64,000 nucleotides of DNA from Burkholderiales bacterium. GTDB taxonomy: Bacteria; Pseudomonadota; Gammaproteobacteria; Burkholderiales; SG8-41. Below are positions 24,783-34,756 of this stretch, piece after piece (positions within the stretch are counted from its first letter, which is position 1; every line of letters begins with the position of its first letter). The DNA lies in assembly GCA_036262035.1 (NCBI GenBank), contig DATAJS010000027.1:62001-126000 (forward strand), read 5' to 3'. The notes below the pieces were generated by a model. It saw only the letters and a program-made list of their open reading frames with translations. It searched no databases and was not told the DNA's origin. The position numbers and the translations under genes are program-made.

Positions 24783-25279
24783 ACCTTCTTCGCCATGATG
24801 TAGTCGTCCATTACGAAACCTTCGCCGATATCTTTCACCACCGCTTCGCGGATGTCGAAGCCGTGCTTGCGATACGCGGCGATCGCATTCGCGTTGCGTT
24901 TGTTGACCGCCAGGATCACGTTCGACGCCCCGATCGAGCGCGCGACCTCGCATGCGCGCTCGACCAGCGCGCCGCCGATGCCGCGGCGCTGGTGCGCGGG
25001 ATGCACGTAGAGCTTGTCGATCTTGAGCTCGCCCGCATCCTGCACGTGGAACGATGCGAACCCCACCATGCGCTCGCCGTCGTGCGCGACCACCCAGCGG
25101 ATGTCCTCGCGATCGAGCTCCGCTTCGACGATCTCCGGCCGGTAGCGCTGCGCGAGCATGTACTCGGTCTGCGCTTCCCCGATGATCGCCGGATAGTGCG
25201 CGCGCCAGGTCTCGCGCGCGAGTGCGCAGAGCGCCGCGACGTCGCGCGGCCCGGCAGGCCGGATCGTGCAGGCCGTCAT
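24779..25279 (-). CDS. GNAT-family N-acetyltransferase
   Basis: A 166-residue GNAT. The acetyl-CoA pyrophosphate loop is [11 protein letters not shown] (about 99-109), preceded by the beta-4 strand [10 protein letters not shown], and the C-terminal motif B reads [15 protein letters not shown]. The acceptor is unknown; relatives are often annotated RimI- or YhbS-like. It is embedded between lpxL and dapF with 4-base overlaps on both sides. Confidence 0.86.
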   Translation of the reverse strand: MTACTIRPAGPRDVAALCALARETWRAHYPAIIGEAQTEYMLAQRYRPEIVEAELDREDIRWVVAHDGERMVGFASFHVQDAGELKIDKLYVHPAHQRRGIGGALVERACEVARSIGASNVILAVNKRNANAIAAYRKHGFDIREAVVKDIGEGFVMDDYIMAKKV

Positions 25280-26148
25280 TTGGTGTACATCGCCGGCTCG
25301 CCCGGCGGCCGCGTCTTGAAGCGCTTGTGCAGCCAGTGATACTGCTCGGGCACCTCGCGCACGCGGTCTTCGATGAAAGCGTTCATGCGCCGCACGTCCG
25401 CCTCGACGTCGTCGGTCGGGAAATTGTCCCACGCGGGATAGAAGGTCAGCACGTACCCCTCCCCGCCGGGAAGCTGGCGCGTGACGATCGGGACGACCTT
25501 CGCGCCGCCGAGCTTCGCGAGGCGCGACAGCCCGGTGATCGTCGCCGCCTGCACGCCGAAGAACGGCACGAACACCGAATCGCGCGCGCCGAAATCGAGG
25601 TCGGGCAGGTAGTAGAACGGCAGGCCTTCGCGGATCACGCGCACGATGGAGCGCAGCCCGTCCTGGCGCGAGACCAGGCGCGGCATCACGAAGCGCGTGC
25701 GGCCGTGATAGAGGATGCGGTCGAGGATGGGGTCTTTCTGCCGCTGGTACATCGACGCGGCGGCGTAATCCGCCGCGAGCCGGCTGCCGCCCATGTCGAG
25801 GCCGACGAAGTGCGGCGCGAGCCAGATCACCGGCTGGCCCTGGACCGCCTCGAAGTTCTCCAGCCCTTCGAAGCGCACGATTTTGAGGATGCGCTCGCGC
25901 GACGCCCACCACAGGATGCCGCGCTCGAGCGCGGCGCGCCCGAACGCCTGAAAGTGGCCGCGCAATACGCGCTCCCGCTCCTGCGGGCTCCAGTGCGGAA
26001 AGCAGAGCGCAAGATTCTTGCGCGCGACGCGCCGGCGATCGCCCGCGATCGCATACAGCAGCATGCCGAACCCGCGCCCGATCGGCGCGAGGACCGCAAG
26101 CGGGAGGAAATGCAGGAGCCAGATAATGGCCAGAGCGACTCGAATCAT
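25276..26148 (-). CDS. lpxL: Lipid A late acyltransferase (LpxL/HtrB family)
   Basis: A 290-residue inner-membrane acyltransferase that adds a secondary acyl chain to Kdo-lipid IV-A. An N-terminal anchor helix (about 5-30) is followed by the H-x4-D catalytic motif H113 to D118 in [11 protein letters not shown]. The substrate-binding segment [16 protein letters not shown] near residue 190 is canonical. It overlaps the GNAT gene by 4 bases. A second family member lies upstream on the same strand across repeat C1. Confidence 0.9.
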   Translation of the reverse strand: MIRVALAIIWLLHFLPLAVLAPIGRGFGMLLYAIAGDRRRVARKNLALCFPHWSPQERERVLRGHFQAFGRAALERGILWWASRERILKIVRFEGLENFEAVQGQPVIWLAPHFVGLDMGGSRLAADYAAASMYQRQKDPILDRILYHGRTRFVMPRLVSRQDGLRSIVRVIREGLPFYYLPDLDFGARDSVFVPFFGVQAATITGLSRLAKLGGAKVVPIVTRQLPGGEGYVLTFYPAWDNFPTDDVEADVRRMNAFIEDRVREVPEQYHWLHKRFKTRPPGEPAMYTK

Positions 26149-26170
26149 GGCTTGGGTTAAGAGCTAATGG

Positions 26171-26310
26171 ACCGCCAAGGACGCAAAGGACGCAAAGGAA
26201 TTCCCCGGGCAGCTGACCTCGCCATGCCGCATCTGGCGACAAGGCGGCAATGCGCGGCGTGCGCACCCGTCCAGTTGCTTTCCTTGGCGTCCTTTGCGTC
26301 CTTGGCGGTC
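26171..26310. repeat. AAGGACGCA-iterated inverted-repeat element (copy C1)
   Basis: Left arm ACCGCCAAGGACGCAAAGGACGC (start of the unit) and right arm ending GCGTCCTTGGCGGT are near-perfect complements over about 30 bases, with an unrelated loop of about 80 bases. Other copies are at 33838-33960, 45084-45195 and 63536-63624. It fills the gap between the two acyltransferase genes. Confidence 0.8.
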
Positions 26311-26312
26311 AA

Positions 26313-27164
26313 TCACGCCTTGCTCTCATGTTCGACCACCGGCGCCGAGCCGCGGGGAGCCTTGTAGCGGTTATAGCTCCAGAGATACTGCGTGGGGCAC
26401 GTGCGAATCAGGTCCTCCAGCGCGCGGTTGAGCTCGCGCTCGTCGATCTCGCCGTCGTGGCGCTCGAAAAGGAGCTCGTACCCCCGGCTTTGCGGCAGGC
26501 GCTTCGCGAACGCGATGATCACCGGCGCCTTCGATTGCTTCTGCAGGCGCCCCACCAGCGTGATCGTGTACGCCGGCCGCCCGAAGAAATCGGCCCACGC
26601 GCCTTCGCCGAACTGCGGCGCCTGGTCGGGGAGGATGCCGATCGGCTCGCCGCGCTGCAGAGCCTTGTACAAAGCCCGCACACCTTTGAGCGACGCCGGC
26701 TCGGCCTTCATCCTGCCGCGGATGCGTCCCTTCATCATCAGCGGCTCGAGCCAGCGCTGCTTCGGCGGACGATACAGTACGGTCAGCGGCACCCGCTGCC
26801 CGGTGTACATGGCAGAGATCTCGAAGCAGCCCAGGTGAGGGGTCAGAAAGATGATCCCGCGCCCTTCGCGCAGTGCGTCTTCCACGACGTTCCACGTACC
26901 GCAGCGGACGAGCGAAGTGACCCGCTGTTCGTCGTCGAACCAGACCTTGGGGATCTCGGCGATCGAGCGCCCGGTGTGCGCGACGCAGTCGCGCAGGGCG
27001 CGCTCGAGCTCGCGGGGGTCGGTATAAATACCGCTCCGCGTGAGGTTCTCACGCATGCGCGCCGCGTAGACCGGGGAAGCGAGGTAAGTCAGCCAGCCGA
27101 GCAGAACGCCCAATGCGTGCAGCCACGCCAGGGGCAGCCTGCCGAGCAGGCGGAGGAAGGTCAT
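26313..27164 (-). CDS. Second LpxL/HtrB-family acyltransferase
   Basis: A 283-residue relative of lipid A acyltransferases. Its catalytic motif is H-x4-E (H110 to E115 in TPHLGCFEIS), the LpxL/LpxM-like form, whereas the neighbour has H-x4-D. Other matching segments are LYRPPKQRWLEPLM and GILPDQAPQFGEGAWADFFG near residue 180. An N-terminal membrane helix spans roughly 10-30. It may add the other secondary acyl chain or act on another lipid. Gene order with the LpxL homologue suggests both work on lipid A. Confidence 0.87.
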   Translation of the reverse strand: MTFLRLLGRLPLAWLHALGVLLGWLTYLASPVYAARMRENLTRSGIYTDPRELERALRDCVAHTGRSIAEIPKVWFDDEQRVTSLVRCGTWNVVEDALREGRGIIFLTPHLGCFEISAMYTGQRVPLTVLYRPPKQRWLEPLMMKGRIRGRMKAEPASLKGVRALYKALQRGEPIGILPDQAPQFGEGAWADFFGRPAYTITLVGRLQKQSKAPVIIAFAKRLPQSRGYELLFERHDGEIDERELNRALEDLIRTCPTQYLWSYNRYKAPRGSAPVVEHESKA

Positions 27165-27261
27165 TTGCCCAATTTTAGCGACTTACTCGCAGCGATCGTA
27201 CATATTGGACGTGGCGCCGCCAGGCGCCTAAGCACGCCGTTGCGCGGGGAGCGTAGCGACC

Positions 27262-27301
27262 AGCGGCGTGGACCTTTCCGCAGCGGCGTAGACCTTTCTG
27301 A
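27262..27301. repeat. 20-bp tandem duplication upstream of metK
   Basis: Two adjacent 20-base units beginning CAGCGGCGT and ending ACCTTTC(C/T)G differ at two positions. The array lies 39 bases before the metK ATG, and TATCCTATG, a possible -10, follows at once. A duplicated regulator-binding site or promoter segment is possible. Confidence 0.6.
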
Positions 27302-27340
27302 TATCCTATGCGCCCTTTCCACCCCCTTGAATTTTCGAGC

Positions 27341-28507
<1,167 letters not shown>

Positions 28508-28513
28508 GCGTCC

Positions 28514-28552
28514 CCAGGGTCGGACCCCGGCGTTATCGGGGTCCGACCCTGG
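28514..28552 (+). repeat. Perfect inverted repeat after metK
   Basis: CCAGGGTCGGACCCCG and its exact complement flank a 7-base loop just after the metK stop. It precedes a classical terminator, so it may protect the 3' end. The GGGGTC-CGACCC words resemble the GGGGTCTGACCCC segments at 28605-28640. Confidence 0.7.
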
Positions 28553-28561
28553 TTCCTGAAA

Positions 28562-28586
28562 AGCAGCGCCATGGCGCTGCTTTTTT
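28562..28586 (+). terminator. Rho-independent terminator of metK
   Basis: The perfect stem AGCAGCGCC/GGCGCTGCT with AT as turn is followed by six T residues and a further T-rich stretch. It separates metK from the riboswitch-controlled ahcY transcript. Confidence 0.9.
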
Positions 28587-28650
28587 GTTTTCGCCGCGAA
28601 AAAGCCGGGGTCTGACCCCCAAAGGGCCGGGGTCAGACCGTCGTTTGATG

Positions 28651-28656
28651 TAGAAT
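28651..28656 (+). promoter_or_regulatory. Putative -10 box for ahcY
   Basis: TAGAAT preceded by TTGATG puts a start point near 28663, immediately before the first riboswitch stem. No good -35 hexamer is seen. A similar TTGATGTAG-TAAAAT string precedes prlC (57383-57397). Confidence 0.4.
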
Positions 28657-28664
28657 CCGCCGTT

Positions 28665-28771
28665 CCCGAGGAGCGTTGCAACGGAGACCCTCTCTCCGCC
28701 AGGCTCGGGACCCCGCAGGCTCTCGAGTCCTCGGTACCAACGGCGCTCACCGCGTGTTCGCGGCGGTGAGC
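28665..28771 (+). ncRNA. S-adenosylhomocysteine (SAH) riboswitch
   Basis: The leader matches the SAH riboswitch consensus in order: CCCGAGGAGCGTTGCAAC, CCAGGCTCGGG and AACGGCGCTCAC. Stem P1 pairs CCCGAG (28665-28670) with CTCGGG (28704-28709). The pseudoknot pairs GAGCG (28671-28675) with CGCTC (28744-28748). Downstream, GCTCACCGC (28745-28753) can instead pair with GCGGTGAGC (28763-28771), so aptamer closing and this hairpin exclude each other. No U-run follows, so control may be at translation. The element turns on SAH removal when SAH rises, fitting ahcY directly downstream. Confidence 0.92.
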
Positions 28772-28822
28772 CCCTTCCAGCATCCCGTTCGCGCCGCGTC
28801 ATTCAACCCATCGGAGTGACAG

Positions 28823-30238
28823 ATGAGCGCAGCACCCCAGACTCTCAAGGGCGACTACTACGTCGCCGACATCGGGCAGGCCGAGTTCGGCCGCAAGGAA
28901 ATCCAGATCGCCGAGACCGAGATGCCCGGCCTCATGGCGGTGCGCGAGGAATACAAGGGCAAGCAGCCGCTGAAAGGCGCGCGCATCGCCGGCTCGCTGC
29001 ACATGACGATCCAGACCGCGGTGCTGATCGAGACGCTGGTCGCGCTCGGCGCCGAAGTGCGCTGGGCCTCGTGCAACATCTTCTCGACGCAGGACCACGC
29101 CGCCGCGGCGATCGCCGCCGCCGGCATCCCGGTCTTCGCCTTCAAAGGCGAGAGCCTCAAGGAATACTGGGACTTCACCCATCGCATCTTCGAGTGGCGC
29201 GACGGCGGCCTGCCGAACATGATCCTCGACGACGGCGGCGACGCCACGCTGCTCGCGTACCTCGGCAGCAAGGCGGAGAAAGATCCCTCGCTCGTCGCCA
29301 AGCCGACCAACGAGGAAGAGGAAGCGCTCTTCGCGGCCATCAAGAAGAGGAACGCCGAGCGTCCCGGCTGGTACGCCAAAGCGCTGGCGAGCATCAAGGG
29401 CGTCACCGAAGAGACCACCACCGGCGTGCACCGCCTCTACCAGATGGAGAAGGAAGGCCGTCTCCCCTTCCCCGCGATCAACGTCAACGACTCGGTCACC
29501 AAGTCGAAGTTCGACAACCTCTACGGCTGCCGCGAGTCGCTGGTCGACGGCATCAAGCGCGCGACCGACGTGATGATCGCCGGCAAGATCGCGGTCGTCG
29601 CGGGTTACGGCGACGTGGGCAAGGGCTGCGCGCAGTCGCTGCGCGGCCTGGGTGCTTCGGTCTGGGTCACCGAGATCGACCCGATCTGCGCGCTGCAGGC
29701 GGCGATGGAAGGCTATCGCGTCGTCACGATGGACGAGGCCGCCGACAAGGGCGAGATCTTCGTCACCGCGACGGGCAACGTGAACGTGATCTCGCACGAC
29801 CACATGATCAAGATGAAGAACAACGCGATCGTGTGCAACATCGGTCACTTCGATTCGGAGATCGACGTCGCCTCGCTCAGGCAATACAAGTGGGAGAACA
29901 TCAAGCCTCAGGTCGACCACATCGTCTTCCCGAGCGGCAAGCGCCTCATCCTGCTCGCCGAAGGCCGCCTGGTGAACCTCGGCTGCGGCACCGGCCACCC
30001 GAGCTTCGTCATGTCGAGCTCGTTCACCAACCAGACGATGGCGCAGATCGAGCTGTTCTCGAACAACAGCAAGTACGAGAAGAAGGTGTACGTGCTGCCG
30101 AAGCAGCTCGACGAGAAAGTCGCACGCCTGCACCTGAAGAAGCTCGGCGCGCAGCTCACGCAGCTCACCGAGACGCAGGCCAAGTACCTCAACCTCGACG
30201 TGAGCGGTCCGTACAAGCCCGATCACTATCGCTACTGA
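28823..30238 (+). CDS. ahcY: S-adenosylhomocysteine hydrolase
   Basis: A 471-residue NAD-dependent enzyme that splits SAH to adenosine and homocysteine. Recognisable parts are [16 protein letters not shown] near residue 55, the [10 protein letters not shown] metal-free substrate site, the long proteobacterial insert ([14 protein letters not shown]...), the NAD loop [17 protein letters not shown] near 255, and the C-terminal KPDHYRY, whose lysine and tyrosine contact NAD of the neighbouring subunit. A CGGAG ribosome site lies 7 bases before the ATG. Expression is under the SAH riboswitch. Confidence 0.97.
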   Translation: MSAAPQTLKGDYYVADIGQAEFGRKEIQIAETEMPGLMAVREEYKGKQPLKGARIAGSLHMTIQTAVLIETLVALGAEVRWASCNIFSTQDHAAAAIAAAGIPVFAFKGESLKEYWDFTHRIFEWRDGGLPNMILDDGGDATLLAYLGSKAEKDPSLVAKPTNEEEEALFAAIKKRNAERPGWYAKALASIKGVTEETTTGVHRLYQMEKEGRLPFPAINVNDSVTKSKFDNLYGCRESLVDGIKRATDVMIAGKIAVVAGYGDVGKGCAQSLRGLGASVWVTEIDPICALQAAMEGYRVVTMDEAADKGEIFVTATGNVNVISHDHMIKMKNNAIVCNIGHFDSEIDVASLRQYKWENIKPQVDHIVFPSGKRLILLAEGRLVNLGCGTGHPSFVMSSSFTNQTMAQIELFSNNSKYEKKVYVLPKQLDEKVARLHLKKLGAQLTQLTETQAKYLNLDVSGPYKPDHYRY

Positions 30239-30242
30239 TGCC

Positions 30243-30342
30243 GTGAAACGTGAAATGTGAAACGTGAAACGCCAACCCTCCCTCTCCCCGAGCCGGGGAG
30301 AGGTCGGGGTGAGGGGATCACTTTTCACGTTTCACTTTTCAC
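30243..30342. repeat. GTGAAACG-iterated inverted repeat (copy B1) with a nested GC-rich hairpin
   Basis: Left arm GTGAAACGTGAAATGTGAAACG and right arm CACTTTTCACGTTTCACTTTTCAC (units of GTGAAAA/CG) enclose a second palindromic motif, CCCTCTCCCCGAGCC/GGGGAGAGG. It sits between ahcY and metF. Copy B2 is at 40338-40441. Confidence 0.7.
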
Positions 30343-30351
30343 TACAAATGC

Positions 30352-31215
30352 ATGGACTCTCAGAAACGCCACAGAAAGTGCTTCAGCTTCGAGTTCTTTC
30401 CGCCGAACACGGCCGAAGGGGCGCTGAAGCTCGCCGAGACGGCGAAGCAGCTTGCCCTGTTGAAGCCCGAGTTCTTCTCGGTCACGTACGGCGCGGGCGG
30501 CTCGACGCGAGAGCGCACGCTGAAAGCGGTGCTCGACCTGTGCGCGGCGGGCCACGCCGCCGCGCCGCACATCTCGTGCATCGGCTCGTCGCGCGACAGC
30601 GTCCGCGAGATCCTCGCGGACTACAAGAATCACGGCATCCGCCACCTCGTCGCGCTGCGCGGCGACCTGCCTTCGGGCACCGCCACGACCGGTGAGTTTC
30701 ACTACGCCAACGAGCTCGTCGCGTTCATCCGCGAGGAGTTCGGCAGCCACTTCTTCATCGAAGTCGCGGCGTATCCCGAGTTCCACCCGCAGGCGAGGAA
30801 CGCCGAAGCCGATCTGCAGGCGTTCAAGCGCAAGGTCGAGGCGGGCGCCGATTCGGCGATCACGCAGTACTTCTTCAACGCCGACTCGTACTTCAACTTC
30901 GTCGGGGAGTGCGAGGCGATGGGCATCGCGATCCCCGTCGTTCCCGGCATCATGCCGATCGGCCGCTTCTCACAGCTCGCGCGCTTCTCCGATGCGTGCG
31001 GCGCGGAGATCCCGCGCTGGATCCGCAAGAAGCTCGAAGGCTACGCCGACGACATCGAGTCGATCCGCGCCTTCGGCCTCGATGTCGTCACCGCGATGTG
31101 CGAGCGGCTGCTCGAGGAGGGCGCGCCGGGGCTGCACTTCTATACGTTGAATCAGGCTTCGCTGACGACGGAGATCTGGAAGAGGCTGGGGATTTCGCAG
31201 GAGCTCGACGGCTAA
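30352..31215 (+). CDS. metF: 5,10-Methylenetetrahydrofolate reductase
   Basis: A 287-residue FAD-dependent TIM-barrel enzyme that supplies 5-methyl-THF for methionine synthesis. Signatures include FSFEFFPP at residues 11-18 (catalytic glutamate), FFSVTYGAGGSTRERT near 41, LRGD near 103 for FAD, and ITQYFFNADSYFNFV near 172. It completes the metK-ahcY-metF block. A rho-independent terminator follows at once. Confidence 0.96.
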   Translation: MDSQKRHRKCFSFEFFPPNTAEGALKLAETAKQLALLKPEFFSVTYGAGGSTRERTLKAVLDLCAAGHAAAPHISCIGSSRDSVREILADYKNHGIRHLVALRGDLPSGTATTGEFHYANELVAFIREEFGSHFFIEVAAYPEFHPQARNAEADLQAFKRKVEAGADSAITQYFFNADSYFNFVGECEAMGIAIPVVPGIMPIGRFSQLARFSDACGAEIPRWIRKKLEGYADDIESIRAFGLDVVTAMCERLLEEGAPGLHFYTLNQASLTTEIWKRLGISQELDG

Positions 31216-31220
31216 AACAG

Positions 31221-31245
31221 AAAGGGCCCCCGCAAGGGCCCTTTT
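31221..31245 (+). terminator. Rho-independent terminator of metF
   Basis: Stem AAAGGGCCC and GGGCCCTTT with a 6-base loop, ending in a short T-run, begins 5 bases after the metF stop. The A/T symmetry could let it work for the convergent aminotransferase too. Confidence 0.85.
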
Positions 31246-31359
31246 GTTGGTGATGAGCAACCGATCTGGAGATCGGCGAAGGAAAGGAGGTTCAAGGATG
31301 GAAACCTTGGTTTCCCTCCTTGGCGTTCACCGGCCGCAGGCGGCGTAGCCGCGAAGCGG

Positions 31360-32871
31360 TTACGCCGCCTTGGCTTCCGCTTTCTTCTTGGCCTGCGCCG
31401 CCTTCGCGTGCATCGCCGCGTACGCCGCGTGCGCTGCGGCTTCGGCATCTCCCACATGCACCGGGTAGCCCATGTCGTCGAGCACCGAGCCGAGCGCCGA
31501 CAGGCAGAGCATCACGTTGTCCGGACGGCACGAGTACCCCATCAGGCCGAAGCGCCAGATCTTGCCGGCCAGGGGGCCCAAGCCCGCGCCGATCTCGAGG
31601 CCGAACTCGCCGAGCAGCGTCTTGCGCACTTGGGCTTCGTTGACGCCTTCGGCGCAGATCACCGCGTTCATCTGCGGGATCTGGTACTTCTCGTTGACGA
31701 GGAACTTCAGGCCCATCGCTTCCAGGCCCGCTTTCAGCGCGATGTGATGACGCTCGTGGCGCGCCCAGCAGTTGTCGACGCCTTCCTCGCGGATGAGGAG
31801 CAGCGCTTCGTGCAGCGCGAACAGCGAGTTGGTCGGCGCGGTGTGATGGTAGGTGCGCGTGGTCTCGCCCCAATAGCCGAGCAGCAGGTTCATGTCCATG
31901 AACCATGACTGGATCTTCTCCTTGCGCGCTTTCACGTACTCGACGACGCGGTCGCTGAGCGTGACGGGCGACAGGCCCGGCGTGCACGAGAGGCACTTCT
32001 GGGAGGCGGAGTAGGCCGCGTCGATGCCCCACTCGTCGACCAGCACCGGCGAGCCGCCGAGCGAGGTCACGGTGTCGACGATGGTGAGCGCGTCGTACTT
32101 GTGCGCGATCTCGACCAGCGTCTTGGCATCCGACAACACGCCGGTGGACGTCTCGGCGTGAACGAACGCGACGACCTTCGTGTCGCGGTTCGCTTTCAGC
32201 GTGTCTTCGAGCTTCTGCGGGTCGATGGGGTGGCCCCACTCGGCTTCGACCACGACGGGGATGCCGCCGCAGCGCTCGACGTTCTCGATCATCCGGCCGC
32301 CGAACACGCCGTTACGGCACACGATCACCTTGTCGCCGGGGCTGACGAGGTTGACGAAGCAGTACTCCATGCCGACCGAGCCGGGACCCGAGACCGGGAA
32401 CGTCAGCGCGTTCCTGGTCTGGTAGGCGTAGCGCAGCAGCCCTTTGAGCTCTTCCATCATCTCGACGAAGATCGGGTCGAGATAGCCGATGGCCGGCTGG
32501 CTCATGGTGGTGAGCACGCGCGGATGGATTTCGGTCGGACCGGGACCCATGAGCGTCCGCTGGGGCGGATGGAAAGAGCTGATGCGTTTTTTGGGTGCGA
32601 ATTCGTTCATGGTGTCACTCCCGGGGGATCCGAAAAGGTTTTCGCCGTCGGGGCGCGATTTCACGCGGACGGGCTTGCGGGCGTTGGCTTCGTTGAGGAT
32701 TTCGACGGCGGTGATGTCGCCGCCGGTCACGTGCTCGACTTCCATCGCCCAGCGGGCGGGGACGTAGCCCGACTTCACCCAGTTGTTCACGACCGCGCGG
32801 TCGAGGCGAAACCGGCGCGCGACTTCGGCTTGGCTGCCGAAGAGGGATACGAGACGCTCAGCGCAATTCAT
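31360..32871 (-). CDS. YdaS-like HTH domain fused to an alanine/serine-glyoxylate aminotransferase
   Basis: The 503-residue frame joins two domains. Residues 1 to about 72 form a Cro/YdaS-like HTH ([40 protein letters not shown]). From residue 88 a complete class V aminotransferase follows: [30 protein letters not shown] (cofactor aspartate) and [12 protein letters not shown] with the PLP lysine near residue 285. Such enzymes transaminate glyoxylate with alanine or serine. An internal ATG at 32610 has GGGAG 11 bases upstream, so the enzyme may also be made alone. The tail is Ala/Lys-rich. A 19-base palindrome upstream suggests autoregulation. True fusion versus two overlapping products is unresolved. 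Confidence 0.82.
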   Translation of the reverse strand: MNCAERLVSLFGSQAEVARRFRLDRAVVNNWVKSGYVPARWAMEVEHVTGGDITAVEILNEANARKPVRVKSRPDGENLFGSPGSDTMNEFAPKKRISSFHPPQRTLMGPGPTEIHPRVLTTMSQPAIGYLDPIFVEMMEELKGLLRYAYQTRNALTFPVSGPGSVGMEYCFVNLVSPGDKVIVCRNGVFGGRMIENVERCGGIPVVVEAEWGHPIDPQKLEDTLKANRDTKVVAFVHAETSTGVLSDAKTLVEIAHKYDALTIVDTVTSLGGSPVLVDEWGIDAAYSASQKCLSCTPGLSPVTLSDRVVEYVKARKEKIQSWFMDMNLLLGYWGETTRTYHHTAPTNSLFALHEALLLIREEGVDNCWARHERHHIALKAGLEAMGLKFLVNEKYQIPQMNAVICAEGVNEAQVRKTLLGEFGLEIGAGLGPLAGKIWRFGLMGYSCRPDNVMLCLSALGSVLDDMGYPVHVGDAEAAAHAAYAAMHAKAAQAKKKAEAKAA

Positions 32872-32887
32872 CTCGCCGAGATTAGCA

Positions 32888-32906
32888 TGTCAAATTCAGT
32901 TTGACA
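32888..32906 (-). promoter_or_regulatory. Palindromic operator/promoter of the HTH-aminotransferase gene
   Basis: TGTCAAATTCAGTTTGACA has perfect 7-base arms and lies 17 bases above the ATG. On the minus strand TTGTCA (32907-32902) and TAATCT are separated by 17 bases and could be the -35 and -10, so the palindrome would overlap the -35. The start point would be at or beside the ATG. The encoded HTH is a natural candidate to bind it. Confidence 0.55.
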
Positions 32907-32972
32907 AAATAATCTCCGGGCTTCCACCGAATCGGGGTCTGTCCCCGATGTCCAAGTCGTTGTTTTTGCGAC

Positions 32973-33818
32973 TTAGTCGGTGTCGATGGCCCTGTCGCCA
33001 TCGGGCTCGGGTCTGCCGGTCGGCGCCACCTTGGTGAAGTCGTGGAGGGCTCGGTCGAGGAGGTGCGAGGGGCTGGCGTTCTGGAGGCTCCTCAGGATGT
33101 TCTCGACGCGCCCCGGATAGCGCTTTTCCCACTCCTTCAGCATCGCCGCGACCTGCTTACGCTGCAGGTTCTCCTGCGAGCCGCAGAGGTTGCAGGGAAT
33201 GATGGGGAAGTGCCTCGCCTCCGCATAGGCCGCGAGGTCCGTCTCCTCCACGTACGCGAGCGGGCGGATCACCACGTGCCTGCCGTCGTCCGACACGAGC
33301 TTGGGCGGCATCGTCTTGAGCTTGCCGCCGAAGAACATGTTGAGAAAGAAGGTCTGCAGGATGTCGTCGCGATGGTGGCCGAGCGCGATCTTGGTCGCCT
33401 GAAGCTCGCCCGCGACGCGATAGAGCACGCCGCGCCGCAGCCGAGAGCACAGCGAGCACATCGTCTTGCCTTCGGGGATGACGCGCTTCACCACCGAGTA
33501 GGTGTCCTGCTCGGCGATGAGATACGGCACGCCGAGCGATTCGAGATACTCGGGCAGCACGTGCGCCGGAAAGTCGGGCTGCTTCTGGTCGAGATTGACC
33601 GCGACGATGTCGAATGCGATCGGCGCGTGGGCTTTGAGGTGCAGCAGCACATCGAGCAAGCCGTAGCTGTCCTTGCCGCCCGACAGGCAGACCATCACCT
33701 TGTCGCCGTCGCGGATCATGTCGTAATCGCCGATCGCCTGCCCGACGAGCCGGCGCAGTCGCTTCGCGACCTTGTTCGCTTCGTACGCCTGTTTCTGGAT
33801 TGCAGCAGCTGTGGTCAT
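32973..33818 (-). CDS. ttcA: tRNA 2-thiocytidine synthetase TtcA
   Basis: A 281-residue N-type PP-loop ATPase that thiolates C32 of certain tRNAs. The PP-loop is [10 protein letters not shown] near residue 45; the two iron-sulfur/sulfur-transfer pairs are CSLC near 122 and CNLC near 214. [16 protein letters not shown] is the family core. The ATG at 33818 gives the usual N-terminus. It lies between repeat C2 and the operator region of the aminotransferase. Confidence 0.93.
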   Translation of the reverse strand: MTTAAAIQKQAYEANKVAKRLRRLVGQAIGDYDMIRDGDKVMVCLSGGKDSYGLLDVLLHLKAHAPIAFDIVAVNLDQKQPDFPAHVLPEYLESLGVPYLIAEQDTYSVVKRVIPEGKTMCSLCSRLRRGVLYRVAGELQATKIALGHHRDDILQTFFLNMFFGGKLKTMPPKLVSDDGRHVVIRPLAYVEETDLAAYAEARHFPIIPCNLCGSQENLQRKQVAAMLKEWEKRYPGRVENILRSLQNASPSHLLDRALHDFTKVAPTGRPEPDGDRAIDTD

Positions 33819-33837
33819 TTCTCGATCGAAAAAATTG

Positions 33838-33960
33838 AACCGCCAAGGACGCAAAGGACGCCAAGGAAATCAAAATGGATTCCCGCCTTCGCGGGGATGA
33901 CGGGCTTACCACCCGCCGCGTTCGGTTTCCTTGGCGTCCTTTGCGTCCTTTGCGGTTAAA
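33838..33960. repeat. AAGGACGCA-iterated inverted repeat (copy C2) with nested D-type palindrome
   Basis: Arms beginning AACCGCCAAGGACGC and ending GCGTCCTTTGCGGTT pair over about 30 bases. The loop holds AAAATGGATTCCCGCCTTC-GCGGGGATGACGG (33872-33904), a member of the D family seen at 4729-4829. One repeat therefore sits inside another. The pair fills the gap between ttcA and the pteridine reductase. Confidence 0.8.
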
Positions 33961-33970
33961 ACGCTTTGCT

Positions 33971-34726
33971 CTAACCCAGCATGACGCTGCGTCCGCCATC
34001 CACCGCAAGCACTTGCCCGGTGACGTACGGCCCGCCGGTCAGCAGGAATTCGACCGCCTTGGCGATGTCGTCCGGCTCGCCGATGCGCTTCAGCGCGGTC
34101 TGGTTCATGATGCGCTGGCGCGAGACTTCGTCTTTCCACGCGTCGTCGTCCGGCCAGAGGATCGTCCCGGGCGCGACGCCGTTCACGCGCACTTCGGGAC
34201 CGAGCTCGCGCGACAGCGATCGCGTCAGCGCGACCAGGCCGCCTTTGGCGATGTTGTAGACGACGTAGCTCTTCATCGGGAACTCGGCGTGGATGTCGAT
34301 GATGTTGACGATCGCGCCGTGGGTCTTCTTCAGCTCTTTCGCCGCCGCCTGCGACAGGAACAGCGGCGCCTTCAGGTTGGTGCCGACCAGGTCGTCCCAC
34401 GACTGCTCGGTGATCTCGCCCAGCGGCGTCGGATAGAAGCTCGACGCGTTGTTGACCAGCCCGTCGAGCCGCCCGAAAGCCTTCACCGCGTCCTTGACGA
34501 GCGCCGGGAGATTGCCGGGCTTGAGCAGATCCGCCTGCACCAGCGCAACCGATCCTGCGCGTGCTGCGCCGAGCGCCTCCTTGAGGTCCCGCGCTTCCGA
34601 CGCCGACGACCGGTAATGCACCACGAGGTTCGCGCCGGCCGCATGCAACCGGCGCGCGATAGCCGCCCCGACGCGCCGCGCGCCGCCGGTGATCAGGATC
34701 GCCTTGTTGTCGAGCGCTGCGGTCAT
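33971..34726 (-). CDS. Pteridine reductase (FolM/PTR1-type SDR)
   Basis: A 251-residue SDR with the pteridine-reductase variant of the cofactor loop, TGGARRVG (14-21), where arginine replaces the usual glycine. The catalytic Y-x3-K is YNIAK near residue 160 and the end reads LAVDGGRSVMLG. These enzymes reduce dihydrobiopterin/dihydrofolate with NADPH. The gene is adjacent to ttcA, an arrangement common in betaproteobacteria, and divergent from midA across 30 bases. Confidence 0.88.
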   Translation of the reverse strand: MTAALDNKAILITGGARRVGAAIARRLHAAGANLVVHYRSSASEARDLKEALGAARAGSVALVQADLLKPGNLPALVKDAVKAFGRLDGLVNNASSFYPTPLGEITEQSWDDLVGTNLKAPLFLSQAAAKELKKTHGAIVNIIDIHAEFPMKSYVVYNIAKGGLVALTRSLSRELGPEVRVNGVAPGTILWPDDDAWKDEVSRQRIMNQTALKRIGEPDDIAKAVEFLLTGGPYVTGQVLAVDGGRSVMLG

Positions 34727-34756
34727 AAAATCTTGTTTATTCTAGCCTAGTCGGTC

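Noticed and set aside
26171..26310. CRISPR-like array in the AAGGACGCA repeats
   Set aside because: Units are 9 bases, directly adjacent, without spacers, and arranged as inverted arms; no cas genes.
28600..28645. GGGGTCTGACCCC segments before ahcY as a regulator operator
   Set aside because: Similar GGGGTC-type palindromes occur after metK and near 32933, so they look like a dispersed repeat, not a specific site.
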